A DNA stretch of 10,000 bases from Actinomycetota bacterium (GTDB lineage Bacteria; Actinomycetota; Actinomycetes; Nanopelagicales; Nanopelagicaceae). The position numbers and the translations under genes are program-made. Of the stretch, positions 1 to 5,799 are shown piece after piece (within the stretch, counting starts at the first letter, position 1; each line of letters starts with the position of its first letter). The notes beneath the pieces were generated by a model. It worked only from the letters and a program-made list of their open reading frames with translations. It was not told where the DNA came from and searched no databases. The DNA lies in assembly GCA_010028225.1 (NCBI GenBank), contig RGOY01000039.1, positions 1 through 10,000 of the forward strand. The letters are read 5' to 3'.

Positions 1-121
1 GAGCTTGCCGGGCGCGGGCGCTTGTGAAGTAAAGTCTGCTTCCCTCGGGGACAGCGCTTGTATCCAGAGTCTGCCAGGACTTGTCACCGCGGTAGTACTG
101 GGCTGTGGTGCCGGCGGTGAT
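1..121 (-). pseudogene. Phage tail-fibre-like fragment, truncated at both ends
   Basis: Read on the minus strand, positions 121 to 1 form an open frame whose translation contains YYRGDKSWQTLDTSAV, then PEGSRLYFTSARARQA. The layout 'Y-[YW]-RGD-x-[ST]-W-QTL-D-TSAV' followed by 'EG-x-x-LY[FY]T-x-ARAR' is a recurrent building block of tail-fibre and minor tail proteins of tailed phages. The frame is blocked just upstream by an in-frame TGA at 124-122. It contains no ATG, GTG or TTG, so the 5' part of the gene is missing, and the 3' part lies outside the window. The stretch is richer in G+C (above 60 percent by hand count) than the following sequence. It is most simply a remnant of a prophage, or the edge of one. 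Because such repeats recur within and between phages, a chimeric assembly join at this end is also possible. The homology rests on motif memory, not a search. Confidence 0.6.
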
Positions 122-329
122 TCACTTTCTGGCGCGAGGTGCGATTTCACGGCTTGAGCCGATTGTGGGTGTCGTGGTCTGGTTTGTCGTGGCCTATATC
201 GCGAGCACTGAACGTAATGGCAATGAGATTTTGGTGCAGGGCGACACCAATGGCAATGCGCTCTTGGTGGGGACAAGTGCGTTAGTGATTTTGGTCTTCA
301 TTTCGGTAATGAATAAGCGGAGTCGCTAG
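105..329 (+). CDS. Small two-helix membrane protein, unknown function
   Basis: A 74-residue reading frame with two clear hydrophobic segments, at residues about 20-33 (IVGVVVWFVVAYIA) and 53-68 (LLVGTSALVILVFISV). A polar Asn/Gly/Glu-rich loop (ERNGNEILVQGDTNGN) separates them, and the end is basic (NKRSR). It is probably a small inner-membrane protein with a short extracytoplasmic or cytoplasmic hairpin. The start is uncertain: GTG codons occur at 105, 108 and 117, none has a good Shine-Dalgarno sequence, and the frame is only open from 96. The first codons overlap the minus-strand tail-fibre fragment, so the N-terminus may itself have been cut by the junction near 120. Size and two helices would fit a holin, but nothing specific supports that, and I do not recognise the family. 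Confidence 0.45.
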   Translation: MVPAVIHFLARGAISRLEPIVGVVVWFVVAYIASTERNGNEILVQGDTNGNALLVGTSALVILVFISVMNKRSR

Positions 330-455
330 GTTTTAGCGGGTGCACGGCACGCTTCGTGTTGCATGCTCTGGCCTGGCAAAAGCTGAATACCGATTCACCC
401 GAAGTTGTCAGTGGTCTAGGGAGTGATCTCCTTGTAGGGCGAAGGAGGTGGCTCA
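330..455. other. Intergenic stretch with the leader of the zinc-ribbon gene
   Basis: This 126-base gap between the small membrane ORF and the zinc-ribbon gene holds no recognisable RNA gene or strong promoter. TTGTCA at 405-410 resembles a -35 box, but no convincing -10 box stands at the right distance. At its right end lies a strong ribosome binding site (AAGGAGGT, 442-449). The 11-mer GAGGTGGCTCA at 445-455 recurs exactly at 477-487 inside the following gene. Confidence 0.4.
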
Positions 456-983
456 ATGAGGCAGACATCAGAGGAAGAGGTGGCTCAGACCATCAGTCGA
501 GGCTTCCCCGAGGCTGTTTTGCGGGTTGTTGAAGCAGATAAAAAGAAGAGTTACCAGATTGTTCTTGGCTCAGAGATTCTTGTCGAGATTGATGATGAAA
601 AAGTCAAGATGAACTTTCCAACCATGGGAAGCGGGACCATGCATTGGAGAGGCATCTTGGAAGGTACGCCTGAAACTGTTGGTGAAATGATCCTTAGAAA
701 TCTTGCAAACGCTGGCTTCAAAGTTTTCTCGCGCAGAGGTATCCCAATCAAGAAGGCACCTGTTCGCATAACGACCTCCACAATCTGTCCCAGTTGCAAA
801 GAGCGAGGGACCATCAAGGAAATCTTGTACGGGCTTCCTGATGAGCAATATGACCGAGAGAAATATGTCATTGGTGGTTGCTGTCTCGACCCTGAGGGAA
901 ATGACCCAGAGATTCAGTGCACGAGTTGTGAGTGGCAAGGAGATTTTGAGGAGGTTCGCTTCTCGAGAAAGGGGAGGGAGTAA
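456..983 (+). CDS. Zinc-ribbon protein of unknown function
   Basis: A 175-residue, probably cytoplasmic protein. ATG 456 is well supported: an AGGAGG core ends 7 bases upstream. Residues 1-105 are a mixed alpha/beta-looking region without a family I recognise. Residues about 111-165 hold four metal-ligand-like cysteines in two pairs: CPSC (111-114), then an 'ILYGLP' and 'GGCC' segment, then CTSC followed by W-x-G. This layout (CPxC, YGLP, GGC, CxxCxW) recurs in small bacterial proteins of unknown role and very probably binds zinc; the function is not known. The gene is followed after two bases by the next small gene, so the pair is likely co-transcribed. Six of its thirteen arginine codons are AGA or AGG, unlike the CGN-dominated housekeeping genes here, which suggests recent acquisition. 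Its position beside a phage-tail fragment fits cargo or accessory DNA, but that is inference. Confidence 0.8.
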   Translation: MRQTSEEEVAQTISRGFPEAVLRVVEADKKKSYQIVLGSEILVEIDDEKVKMNFPTMGSGTMHWRGILEGTPETVGEMILRNLANAGFKVFSRRGIPIKKAPVRITTSTICPSCKERGTIKEILYGLPDEQYDREKYVIGGCCLDPEGNDPEIQCTSCEWQGDFEEVRFSRKGRE

Positions 984-985
984 CG

Positions 986-1198
986 ATGGGAAGACTTATT
1001 CCTACTGGAGTACCGAACCGCGGTCATCAGATGGATTTTGTCTATGAAGGCGAGGGTGAGGCGCAGAAGTGCTTTATGACCTGTGAGTGTGGATGGCGCA
1101 TTGAAATCGAATCCTTTAGACATCCATGGAGTTTGATTGAGGTAAAGGTGAGATCAAGACGTCATATGCAGGAATTGGGATTGGAACCTAATGACTAA
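986..1198 (+). CDS. Small CxCGW-motif protein, unknown function
   Basis: A 70-residue protein whose ATG lies two bases after the stop of the zinc-ribbon gene. A purine-rich GGGAGGGAG ribosome binding site (972-980) sits within the end of that gene, so translation is probably coupled. The only recognisable motif is CECGW (about residues 33-37), a half zinc-knuckle of the type seen in short actinobacterial and phage proteins. A single CxC pair could bind metal only as a dimer or with other residues. The C-terminal part is basic (VKVRSRRHM) and could contact nucleic acid. Four of its seven arginine codons are AGA, matching its upstream neighbour and not the genes to the right. It ends 11 bases from the convergent stop of cysS, with no obvious terminator hairpin between them. 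Function unknown. Confidence 0.7.
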   Translation: MGRLIPTGVPNRGHQMDFVYEGEGEAQKCFMTCECGWRIEIESFRHPWSLIEVKVRSRRHMQELGLEPND

Positions 1199-1209
1199 GG
1201 AAAGGTCTT

Positions 1210-2829
1210 TTAACTAATGCTCCACTCTTGCCCTGAAGCAGTGTCACGGATTTCGATTCCACGATCTTTTAGGAGGTCTCGTAGACGATCGCTCTCTGCG
1301 AAGTCTTTTCGATTCCGGGCGGCCTGACGTTCATCTAATAGCGATGAATCTTCTGGCGAGAGGTTTTTAGTTTCGGCTGTGGGAATTTTTGTGAAATCGA
1401 GGCCGAAGAGTGGGTCGAGGGCGTGAAAGATTTCTGCCTTTGTGGCATCGTCGATCGAATCATCTTTTTCGAGTGCTCGAAGGCGTTGTAGCGCTCGAGG
1501 GGTATCAAGATCGGTTGCGACTGCGGTGAAGACTTCATTGATGATTGATTGAGTTTTCTCTGTAGTGCTGGAATCTGTGGTGGGGCTTGCGTATTTGCTT
1601 CGCCACCGCGTAAGTAGTTTGTCGGCTGCGGTGATCGAGGCCCAGGAGAGGTCCATCTGGCTTCGGTAGCGGTTTTCGAGGAAGCAGAAGCGAACAGCAA
1701 GTGGATCAAGGCCACGGTCGATAACGTCTTGCAGCAGGACAACATTTCCTGCGCTCTTGCTCATCTTTCTCCCTTCAAAGAGCAGGTGCTCTCCATGAAG
1801 CCAGAGATCAACTGCTTCTTGGTCTTTTGTTAGTGGATTGGATTGAGCGCGTTCGTTCTCGTGGTGGGGAAAGCGAAGATCGATGCCACCGATATGAAGG
1901 TCGACATGACCATCGAGATAGTGAAGTGACATCGCAGAGCACTCGATATGCCACCCGGGAAAGCCGGCCCCCCATGGTGAATCCCAGATCATCTGGGTGC
2001 GATTGCCTGCTGATTTCCAGAGCGCCCAGTCGGCATGAAAGCGTTTTGCGCCAGCTTCAGTGAATTCGTAGCGATGTCCAGGTTTGAGATCGGTGAGGCG
2101 ATTTCCACTAAGTGCGCCGTAACTTGGAAATCTTTCGCTTGAGAAATAGACGCTCTTGTCATCGCCCTGGTAGGCAAGATCGAGATCAAAGAGCTCTTTG
2201 ATGTGGCTTTGCATCATCTCGATGCAATCGCTGGCGCGGGGATAGTGATCGGCAGGGATCACGCCAAGGCGTGCGAGGTCTTTATGAAATTTAGATTCGA
2301 ATTCGCGGGCAATCTCGAAGGGATCTCGTGAGGTCTCCTTCGACTCTTTGAGCATCTTGTCCTCATCGAAATCCTCACTCATATGTCCCACATCGGTGAT
2401 GTTTTGGATGAGGCGGACGTTATGGCCAGAGAACTCCAGCGCGCGACGGACGATATCTGCAAGTAAGAAGGTACGAAGATTTCCAAGATGTGCATCGCGA
2501 TAGACAGTCGGTCCACAACAATAGATGCGAATGCTTCTGCCATCACTGGAGTGGATCTCAGATAGTTTTCGCGAAAGGGTGTCGTAGATCTGCACGCCAG
2601 TGGCATTTGCCTTGGTAGTGCGAGGCAGAACATGGCGGAATGCGAAAACTTGATTTGGATTGAAGGTGGCAATGGAGCCATCTTTGCGTTCTACCTCGGT
2701 AGGAGAGCGCAATATGCCGAGGAGATCTCGAAAGCCGCCGGCTTCTTCGCGAAGGCGGATGCTGACCCGTTGGCCGATGAGTGCGCTAAGGCGGGAAGCG
2801 TGGGATGAGGTTGCGCCTTGATCGGTCAC
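1210..2829 (-). CDS. cysS: Cysteinyl-tRNA synthetase with N-terminal SH3-like extension
   Basis: Charges tRNA-Cys with cysteine in the cytoplasm (class I synthetase). Numbering from GTG 2829 (539 residues): the catalytic core begins near residue 79 (VQIYDTLSRKL). It has YCCGPTVY with zinc ligand C105, the HLGN signature (114-117, HIGH variant), NITDVGH, GWHIEC (C297), FPHHENE (H322, E326) and KMSKS (355-359). The C-terminus (about 500-539) is the usual CysRS tail, 'ARNRKDFAESDRLRDLLKDRGIEIRDT...W'. That tail separates it from the shorter mycothiol ligase MshC. Residues about 15-69 precede the normal CysRS start and resemble the SH3-like N-terminal domain of Rv0428c-type GNAT proteins (IGQRVSIRL, RKDGSIATF, VLP). 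An ATG at 2913 would add 28 residues but shares bases with the fdxA start and has no ribosome site. GTG 2829 leaves an 82-base divergent gap and lies 9 bases after CATAAT, suggesting a leaderless start. Function is sure; start and extension are less so. Confidence 0.93.
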   Translation of the reverse strand: MTDQGATSSHASRLSALIGQRVSIRLREEAGGFRDLLGILRSPTEVERKDGSIATFNPNQVFAFRHVLPRTTKANATGVQIYDTLSRKLSEIHSSDGRSIRIYCCGPTVYRDAHLGNLRTFLLADIVRRALEFSGHNVRLIQNITDVGHMSEDFDEDKMLKESKETSRDPFEIAREFESKFHKDLARLGVIPADHYPRASDCIEMMQSHIKELFDLDLAYQGDDKSVYFSSERFPSYGALSGNRLTDLKPGHRYEFTEAGAKRFHADWALWKSAGNRTQMIWDSPWGAGFPGWHIECSAMSLHYLDGHVDLHIGGIDLRFPHHENERAQSNPLTKDQEAVDLWLHGEHLLFEGRKMSKSAGNVVLLQDVIDRGLDPLAVRFCFLENRYRSQMDLSWASITAADKLLTRWRSKYASPTTDSSTTEKTQSIINEVFTAVATDLDTPRALQRLRALEKDDSIDDATKAEIFHALDPLFGLDFTKIPTAETKNLSPEDSSLLDERQAARNRKDFAESDRLRDLLKDRGIEIRDTASGQEWSIS

Positions 2830-2911
2830 GAGGGGAAGATTATGCGAGAATGACGCGCCTAGTCCGGCGACAGTTATTGCCTTTGAATAAGTAAGGAAAG
2901 GATCACGCTCC
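2830..2911. promoter_or_regulatory. Divergent intergenic region between cysS and fdxA
   Basis: If cysS starts at GTG 2829, these 82 bases separate two divergent genes. On the minus strand, CATAAT (2844-2839) is a plausible -10 box placed so that transcription would begin at or very near the GTG, as in leaderless actinobacterial mRNAs; I see no good -35 box. On the plus strand, AAGGAAAGG (2893-2901) is a suitable ribosome binding site for fdxA. GAATAA (2885-2890) is a weak candidate -10 box. The positions are seen; the promoter roles are inferred. Confidence 0.35.
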
Positions 2912-3238
2912 ATGACTTATGTGATTGCAGAGCCATGTATCGATGTGAAGGACAAATCTTGTATTGAAGAGTGTCCGGTGGACTGCATCTATGAAGGTGG
3001 GCGAATGCTCTATATCCAGCCTGATGAGTGCGTGGACTGCGGGGCGTGTGAGCCAGTCTGTCCGGTCGAGGCTATCTATTACGAAGATGATGTCCCAGGA
3101 CAATGGAGCGAATTCAAGGGATATAACTCAGACTTCTTCGATGAATTGGGATCCCCTGGCGGCGCAGCGAAGGTAGGGCCAACAGGTAAAGATCATCCGG
3201 TGGTGTTGCAGATCCAGAAGAAGCCGGAGAGCAACTGA
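2912..3238 (+). CDS. fdxA: Seven-iron ferredoxin FdxA
   Basis: A 108-residue soluble electron carrier with one [3Fe-4S] and one [4Fe-4S] cluster. It is almost colinear with mycobacterial FdxA/FdxC: it starts MTYVIAEPCIDVKDKSCIEE, then has PVDCIYEGGRMLYI and CVDCGACEPVCPVEAIYYEDD. By analogy with the characterised family, C9, C17 and C50 would bind the 3Fe cluster and C21, C40, C43 and C46 the 4Fe cluster, with C25 a non-ligand. The C-terminal extension with 'DFFDELGSPGGAAKVG' is typical of the actinobacterial type. ATG 2912 is supported by the purine-rich AAGGAAAGG upstream and by exact family length. In mycobacteria and corynebacteria this gene is followed by the dapC aminotransferase, as here. 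The stop TGA overlaps the probable CTG start of dapC. It likely donates electrons to redox enzymes such as cytochromes P450; the partner here is unknown. Confidence 0.95.
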   Translation: MTYVIAEPCIDVKDKSCIEECPVDCIYEGGRMLYIQPDECVDCGACEPVCPVEAIYYEDDVPGQWSEFKGYNSDFFDELGSPGGAAKVGPTGKDHPVVLQIQKKPESN

Positions 3239-4294
3239 GCACCTCAAGTTTTTCACTGCCAGATTTCCCGTGGGATCTTCTGGCGCCTTATGGAGCGAAA
3301 GCAAAGTCTCATCCCCGTGGTGCGATCGATCTCAGTCAAGGAACGCCGGTAGATCCAACCCCTGATTTCATCCAAAACGCATTGAAAGAGGCGGCTAATT
3401 CTCCCGGATATCCAGTGACTACTGGTTCTACAGAGCTTCGCGATGCGCTGAAAAAATATTGTGTCGATGTTCTTGGCGCAAGCGGTGAGTTCGATGTTTT
3501 GCCGACTATTGGTTCGAAAGAGATTGTGGCTTGGCTTCCTTTTCTACTTCGAAGCGAGCGGGTGGTGATCCCAAAGATTGCTTATCCGACATATCGCGTC
3601 GGTGGAGCGCGAGGCTCTTGGTGTTGCTGCGGGTGATCGGCTCGAGCGAACGCTTATCTGGGTCAATACGCCATCAAATCCCACGGGACGAGTCCATAGT
3701 AAAGAGGAGATTGAGGCTGTTCTTGATTTTAGGTCGGGTAGTGATGCGATTGTGGCAGTGGATGAGTGTTACTTCTCATTTGGTGATAGCAAGAAGCCGA
3801 TCTCAACTTTGCAGATAGCAGCGGGGCAGAACCGAAATCTCTTAGTGGCGCATTCCCTGTCGAAGCGATCAAACCTTGCTGGGTATCGCGGGGCATTTCT
3901 TGCCGGGGATAAAGATTTGATTGCTCGATTACTTGAAGTGAGAAAACATGCCGGGATGATGGCGCCGGCGCCGATTCAACATGCAACGGCGGTTGCTCTC
4001 GGGGATGAAGAGCATGTGAAGGTTCAAGCTGAGCGGTATCGAGTGCGGCGAAGGAAGCTTGTTCCTGCGCTTTTGGCAAAGGGTTTTGCTACTGAGTTCT
4101 CTGAAGCGGGGCTCTATATCTGGTGCTCTAATGGCAGTGAGGATTGGGCTCAAGTGGAGTGGTTTGCAGAGCGCGGAATCATCGTTACACCTGGGAATTT
4201 CTATGGCCAGGGCGGCGCTCGCCATATAAGGATCGCGCTAACGGCAACTGATGAAGGTATCGATGAAGCGATTGCACGAATTTCTCGGGATTAG
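3235..4294 (+). pseudogene. dapC: N-succinyldiaminopimelate aminotransferase DapC, frameshifted
   Basis: PLP-dependent fold-type I aminotransferase of the diaminopimelate/lysine and peptidoglycan precursor pathway. The first frame, from CTG 3235, carries LPDFPWDLLAPY, then IDLSQGTPVDPTP, PGYPVTTGSTELRDAL, PTIGSKEIVAWLP and AYPTYRVG, and ends at TGA 3634-3636. The homology continues one base out of phase from about 3602: LIWVNTPSNPTGRV, VAVDECYFSFGD, then HSLSKRSNLAGYRGAF with the PLP lysine codon at 3863-3865, and a normal C-terminus. Skipping one base near 3604 restores about 352 residues, close to family length. No ATG, GTG or TTG fits the conserved N-terminus. CTG 3235 overlaps the fdxA stop (CTGA), which suggests translational coupling. 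The break could be a real mutation or a sequencing/assembly error; there is no other decay, which favours an error or a very recent event. Confidence 0.88.
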
Positions 4295-4305
4295 GGATAA
4301 CTGAC

Positions 4306-5307
4306 GTGAGTGAGAGAGTGAAGCATCCAAGCGCTGCAATCTTGTTAGTGGGCGGACGTGGCACACGTCTTGCGCCACTGACTGATCGCACCCCAAAGCC
4401 GATGCTTCCGGTAGGGGGAGTTCCGTTTACTTTGCATCAAGTTTTGCAAGCACGCGCTGCTGGTGTGAATCGTCTTGTGATGGCGACAAGTTATCTTGCA
4501 GAAGTATTTGAACCATATTTTGGTGATGGTTCGCGTTTTGATATGGAGATAAGTTACGCGGTCGAAGAAGTGGCGCTAGGAACTGGTGGCGGGATTAAGA
4601 ATGCGGCAGCGCATCTTGAGATTGATGGTGATGCGCCGGTTGTGATCTTCAATGGTGATGTTTTGTCGGCACATGACTTGAAGGCTCAGATGGATTTTCA
4701 TCGCACTCGGGATGCTGATGTGACTTTGTATCTGACCCAGGTCGAGGATGCCAGGGCCTATGGTGTTGTGCCGACTAATAGTGAAGGCTGGGTTGAGGCA
4801 TTTTTGGAGAAGATGGAAAACCCCATCACCAATCAGATCAATGCCGGTTGCTACATCTTCAAGCGCTCGGTGATCGATGAGATCGAATCGAACCGAGTGG
4901 TCAGTGTGGAGAGGGAGACTTTTCCCACACTGCTTCAGGAAGGAAAGCGGGTCCAGGGATTTGTCGACAATGGATATTGGCGCGATATCGGGACACCGGC
5001 GGCTTTGATTGCTGCCTCTGCAGATTTAGTTACTGGCAAGTTTGCATCAGCTGCGACAAAGCCAAGCAATTCAAAATCAGGTTTAGGTTTCATCGATGAG
5101 AGCGCAAAAGTGGCGGAAAATGCTCGCATTGACGCTGGTTCTGTCGTCCTTGCTGGTGCGCAGGTTGGACAGAACTGCACCATTCTTTCCAGCATTGTCG
5201 GAGTTGGGGCAAAGATTGATGATGGAGTGAAGATTGAATCTGCCTTCGTCGCACCAGAATCACGAATCACACTTGACAATTGCCGGGGAGAAGTCCTCGG
5301 TTTCTGA
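4306..5307 (+). CDS. Mannose-1-phosphate guanylyltransferase-like nucleotidyltransferase
   Basis: A 333-residue sugar-nucleotide pyrophosphorylase, most like the actinobacterial ManB/RmlA2 type (Rv3264c class) that makes GDP-mannose from mannose-1-phosphate and GTP. The N-terminal Rossmann-like domain has the signature LVGGRGTRLAPLTDRTPKPMLPV (14-36), the base- and phosphate-binding loop. LGTGGGIKNA (91-100), FNGDVL with the metal-binding Asp (115-120), INAGCYIF (178-185) and GYWRDIGTP (223-231) follow. From about residue 262 the isoleucine/valine-rich hexapeptide-like repeats form a short left-handed beta helix. GTG 4306 lies 11 bases after the dapC stop, with AGGGATAA as a weak ribosome site, so it is probably the last gene of the fdxA-dapC transcript. 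The next genes (whiB, envelope glycosyltransferase) match the manB-whiB2 neighbourhood of mycobacteria, which supports a role in mannosylated envelope polymers. Sugar specificity (mannose versus glucose) cannot be settled by eye. Confidence 0.88.
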   Translation: MSERVKHPSAAILLVGGRGTRLAPLTDRTPKPMLPVGGVPFTLHQVLQARAAGVNRLVMATSYLAEVFEPYFGDGSRFDMEISYAVEEVALGTGGGIKNAAAHLEIDGDAPVVIFNGDVLSAHDLKAQMDFHRTRDADVTLYLTQVEDARAYGVVPTNSEGWVEAFLEKMENPITNQINAGCYIFKRSVIDEIESNRVVSVERETFPTLLQEGKRVQGFVDNGYWRDIGTPAALIAASADLVTGKFASAATKPSNSKSGLGFIDESAKVAENARIDAGSVVLAGAQVGQNCTILSSIVGVGAKIDDGVKIESAFVAPESRITLDNCRGEVLGF

Positions 5308-5320
5308 CCCCATTTCCTAC

Positions 5321-5349
5321 TTGACTTCCCCGTGTTACATGCGTGTAAT
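5321..5349 (+). promoter_or_regulatory. Predicted sigma-70-type promoter of whiB, with palindrome over the -10 box
   Basis: TTGACT (5321-5326) and TGTAAT (5344-5349) are separated by exactly 17 bases, each one mismatch from the primary sigma-factor consensus. Transcription would start near 5356. The -10 box is also the right half of a palindrome, TTACA-TGCG-TGTAA (5335-5348), so a dimeric repressor bound there would block the promoter. Sequence is seen; promoter and operator roles are inferred. Confidence 0.6.
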
Positions 5350-5360
5350 TCAGCCTAGTT

Positions 5361-5381
5361 AAGGGGCCAGCTTGGCCCCTT
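5361..5381 (+). promoter_or_regulatory. Perfect 9-bp hairpin in the whiB leader
   Basis: AAGGGGCCA (5361-5369) and TGGCCCCTT (5373-5381) are perfect inverted repeats around a GCT loop, giving a very stable stem followed by TTGTTT. It lies 54 bases after the stop of the nucleotidyltransferase gene, so it could end that transcript. It would also fall about 5 bases into the whiB mRNA if the promoter at 5321-5349 is used, where it might stabilise or attenuate the message. The U tract is too short for a classic intrinsic terminator. The start GTTTGCG region after it is not part of the chosen whiB coding sequence. Confidence 0.6.
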
Positions 5382-5406
5382 GTTTGCGAATGGGAGAGTC
5401 GCTGGC

Positions 5407-5721
5407 ATGCTCAAACCCTCGACCGGAGATGTGAATCCGCGACGTGATGGAAGTTATCGAGAGACTGGTCCCAGTGTTCAGTTAGGAAGTGGGGAGATCC
5501 TTGAACTGTCTTGGCAGGAGCGGGCTCTCTGTGCGCAAACTGATCCAGAAGCCTTCTTCCCGGAGAAGGGTGGCTCCACTCGCGAAGCAAAGCGCGTCTG
5601 TATGTCATGCGAAGTTCGAGCAGAGTGTCTCGAATACGCGCTGGCACATGACGAGCGCTTTGGAATTTGGGGCGGACTTTCCGAACGTGAACGTCGTCGC
5701 CTTAAGCGCCGACCAGCGTAA
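5407..5721 (+). CDS. whiB: WhiB-family iron-sulfur transcriptional regulator
   Basis: A 104-residue actinobacterial WhiB/Wbl protein, closest in layout to the WhiB/WhiB2 (WhmD) group that controls septation and development. The [4Fe-4S]-binding cysteines are C42, C65, C68 and C74 (C-x22-C-x2-C-x5-C). The segment CAQTDPEAFFPEKG precedes the CMSC pair. The turn motif GIWGG (86-90) is followed by the basic LSERERRRLKRRPA tail that contacts DNA. Wbl proteins usually act with the primary sigma factor region 4. ATG 5407 is preferred because GGGAGAG (5391-5397) lies 9 bases upstream. An in-phase TTG at 5380 falls inside the leader hairpin and has no ribosome site. Residues 1-35 are variable. The gene is monocistronic or heads the glycosyltransferase transcript, and lies between manB-like and GT2 genes as whiB2 does near manB in mycobacteria. 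Exact Wbl subclass not proven. Confidence 0.93.
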   Translation: MLKPSTGDVNPRRDGSYRETGPSVQLGSGEILELSWQERALCAQTDPEAFFPEKGGSTREAKRVCMSCEVRAECLEYALAHDERFGIWGGLSERERRRLKRRPA

Positions 5722-5799
5722 AGCTAAATCTTTTCTCTTCCAGCAAAACATTCGGCAAAGTTTCCAATCGCCCGCTTTAGTTAATTTTTTCAGGATCGA

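Noticed and set aside
551..938. Minus-strand reading frames opposite the zinc-ribbon gene
   Set aside because: They are antisense shadows: low-complexity, no motif, no ribosome site, and the plus-strand gene has a clear start and conserved cysteines.
1199..1209. Bidirectional terminator between the CxCGW gene and cysS
   Set aside because: Only an AAAG-GT-CTTT 4-bp match spans the 11-base gap, too weak to call.
1210..2913. Possible mycothiol ligase MshC instead of CysRS
   Set aside because: The full C-terminal tail typical of CysRS is present and the length without the extension (about 460 residues) fits CysRS; MshC is shorter and lacks this tail.
3598..3640. Programmed ribosomal frameshift in dapC
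   Set aside because: No slippery heptamer, internal Shine-Dalgarno or downstream pseudoknot is apparent, and dapC is not known to use recoding; mutation or sequence error is simpler.
5380..5406. whiB start at TTG 5380
   Set aside because: The codon lies inside the hairpin stem without a ribosome site; ATG 5407 has GGGAGAG at a good distance.
5722..5799. Intrinsic terminator after whiB
   Set aside because: TAAAGC and GCTTTA could pair but are some 50 bases apart, and the T-rich run after them is not preceded by a GC-rich stem.
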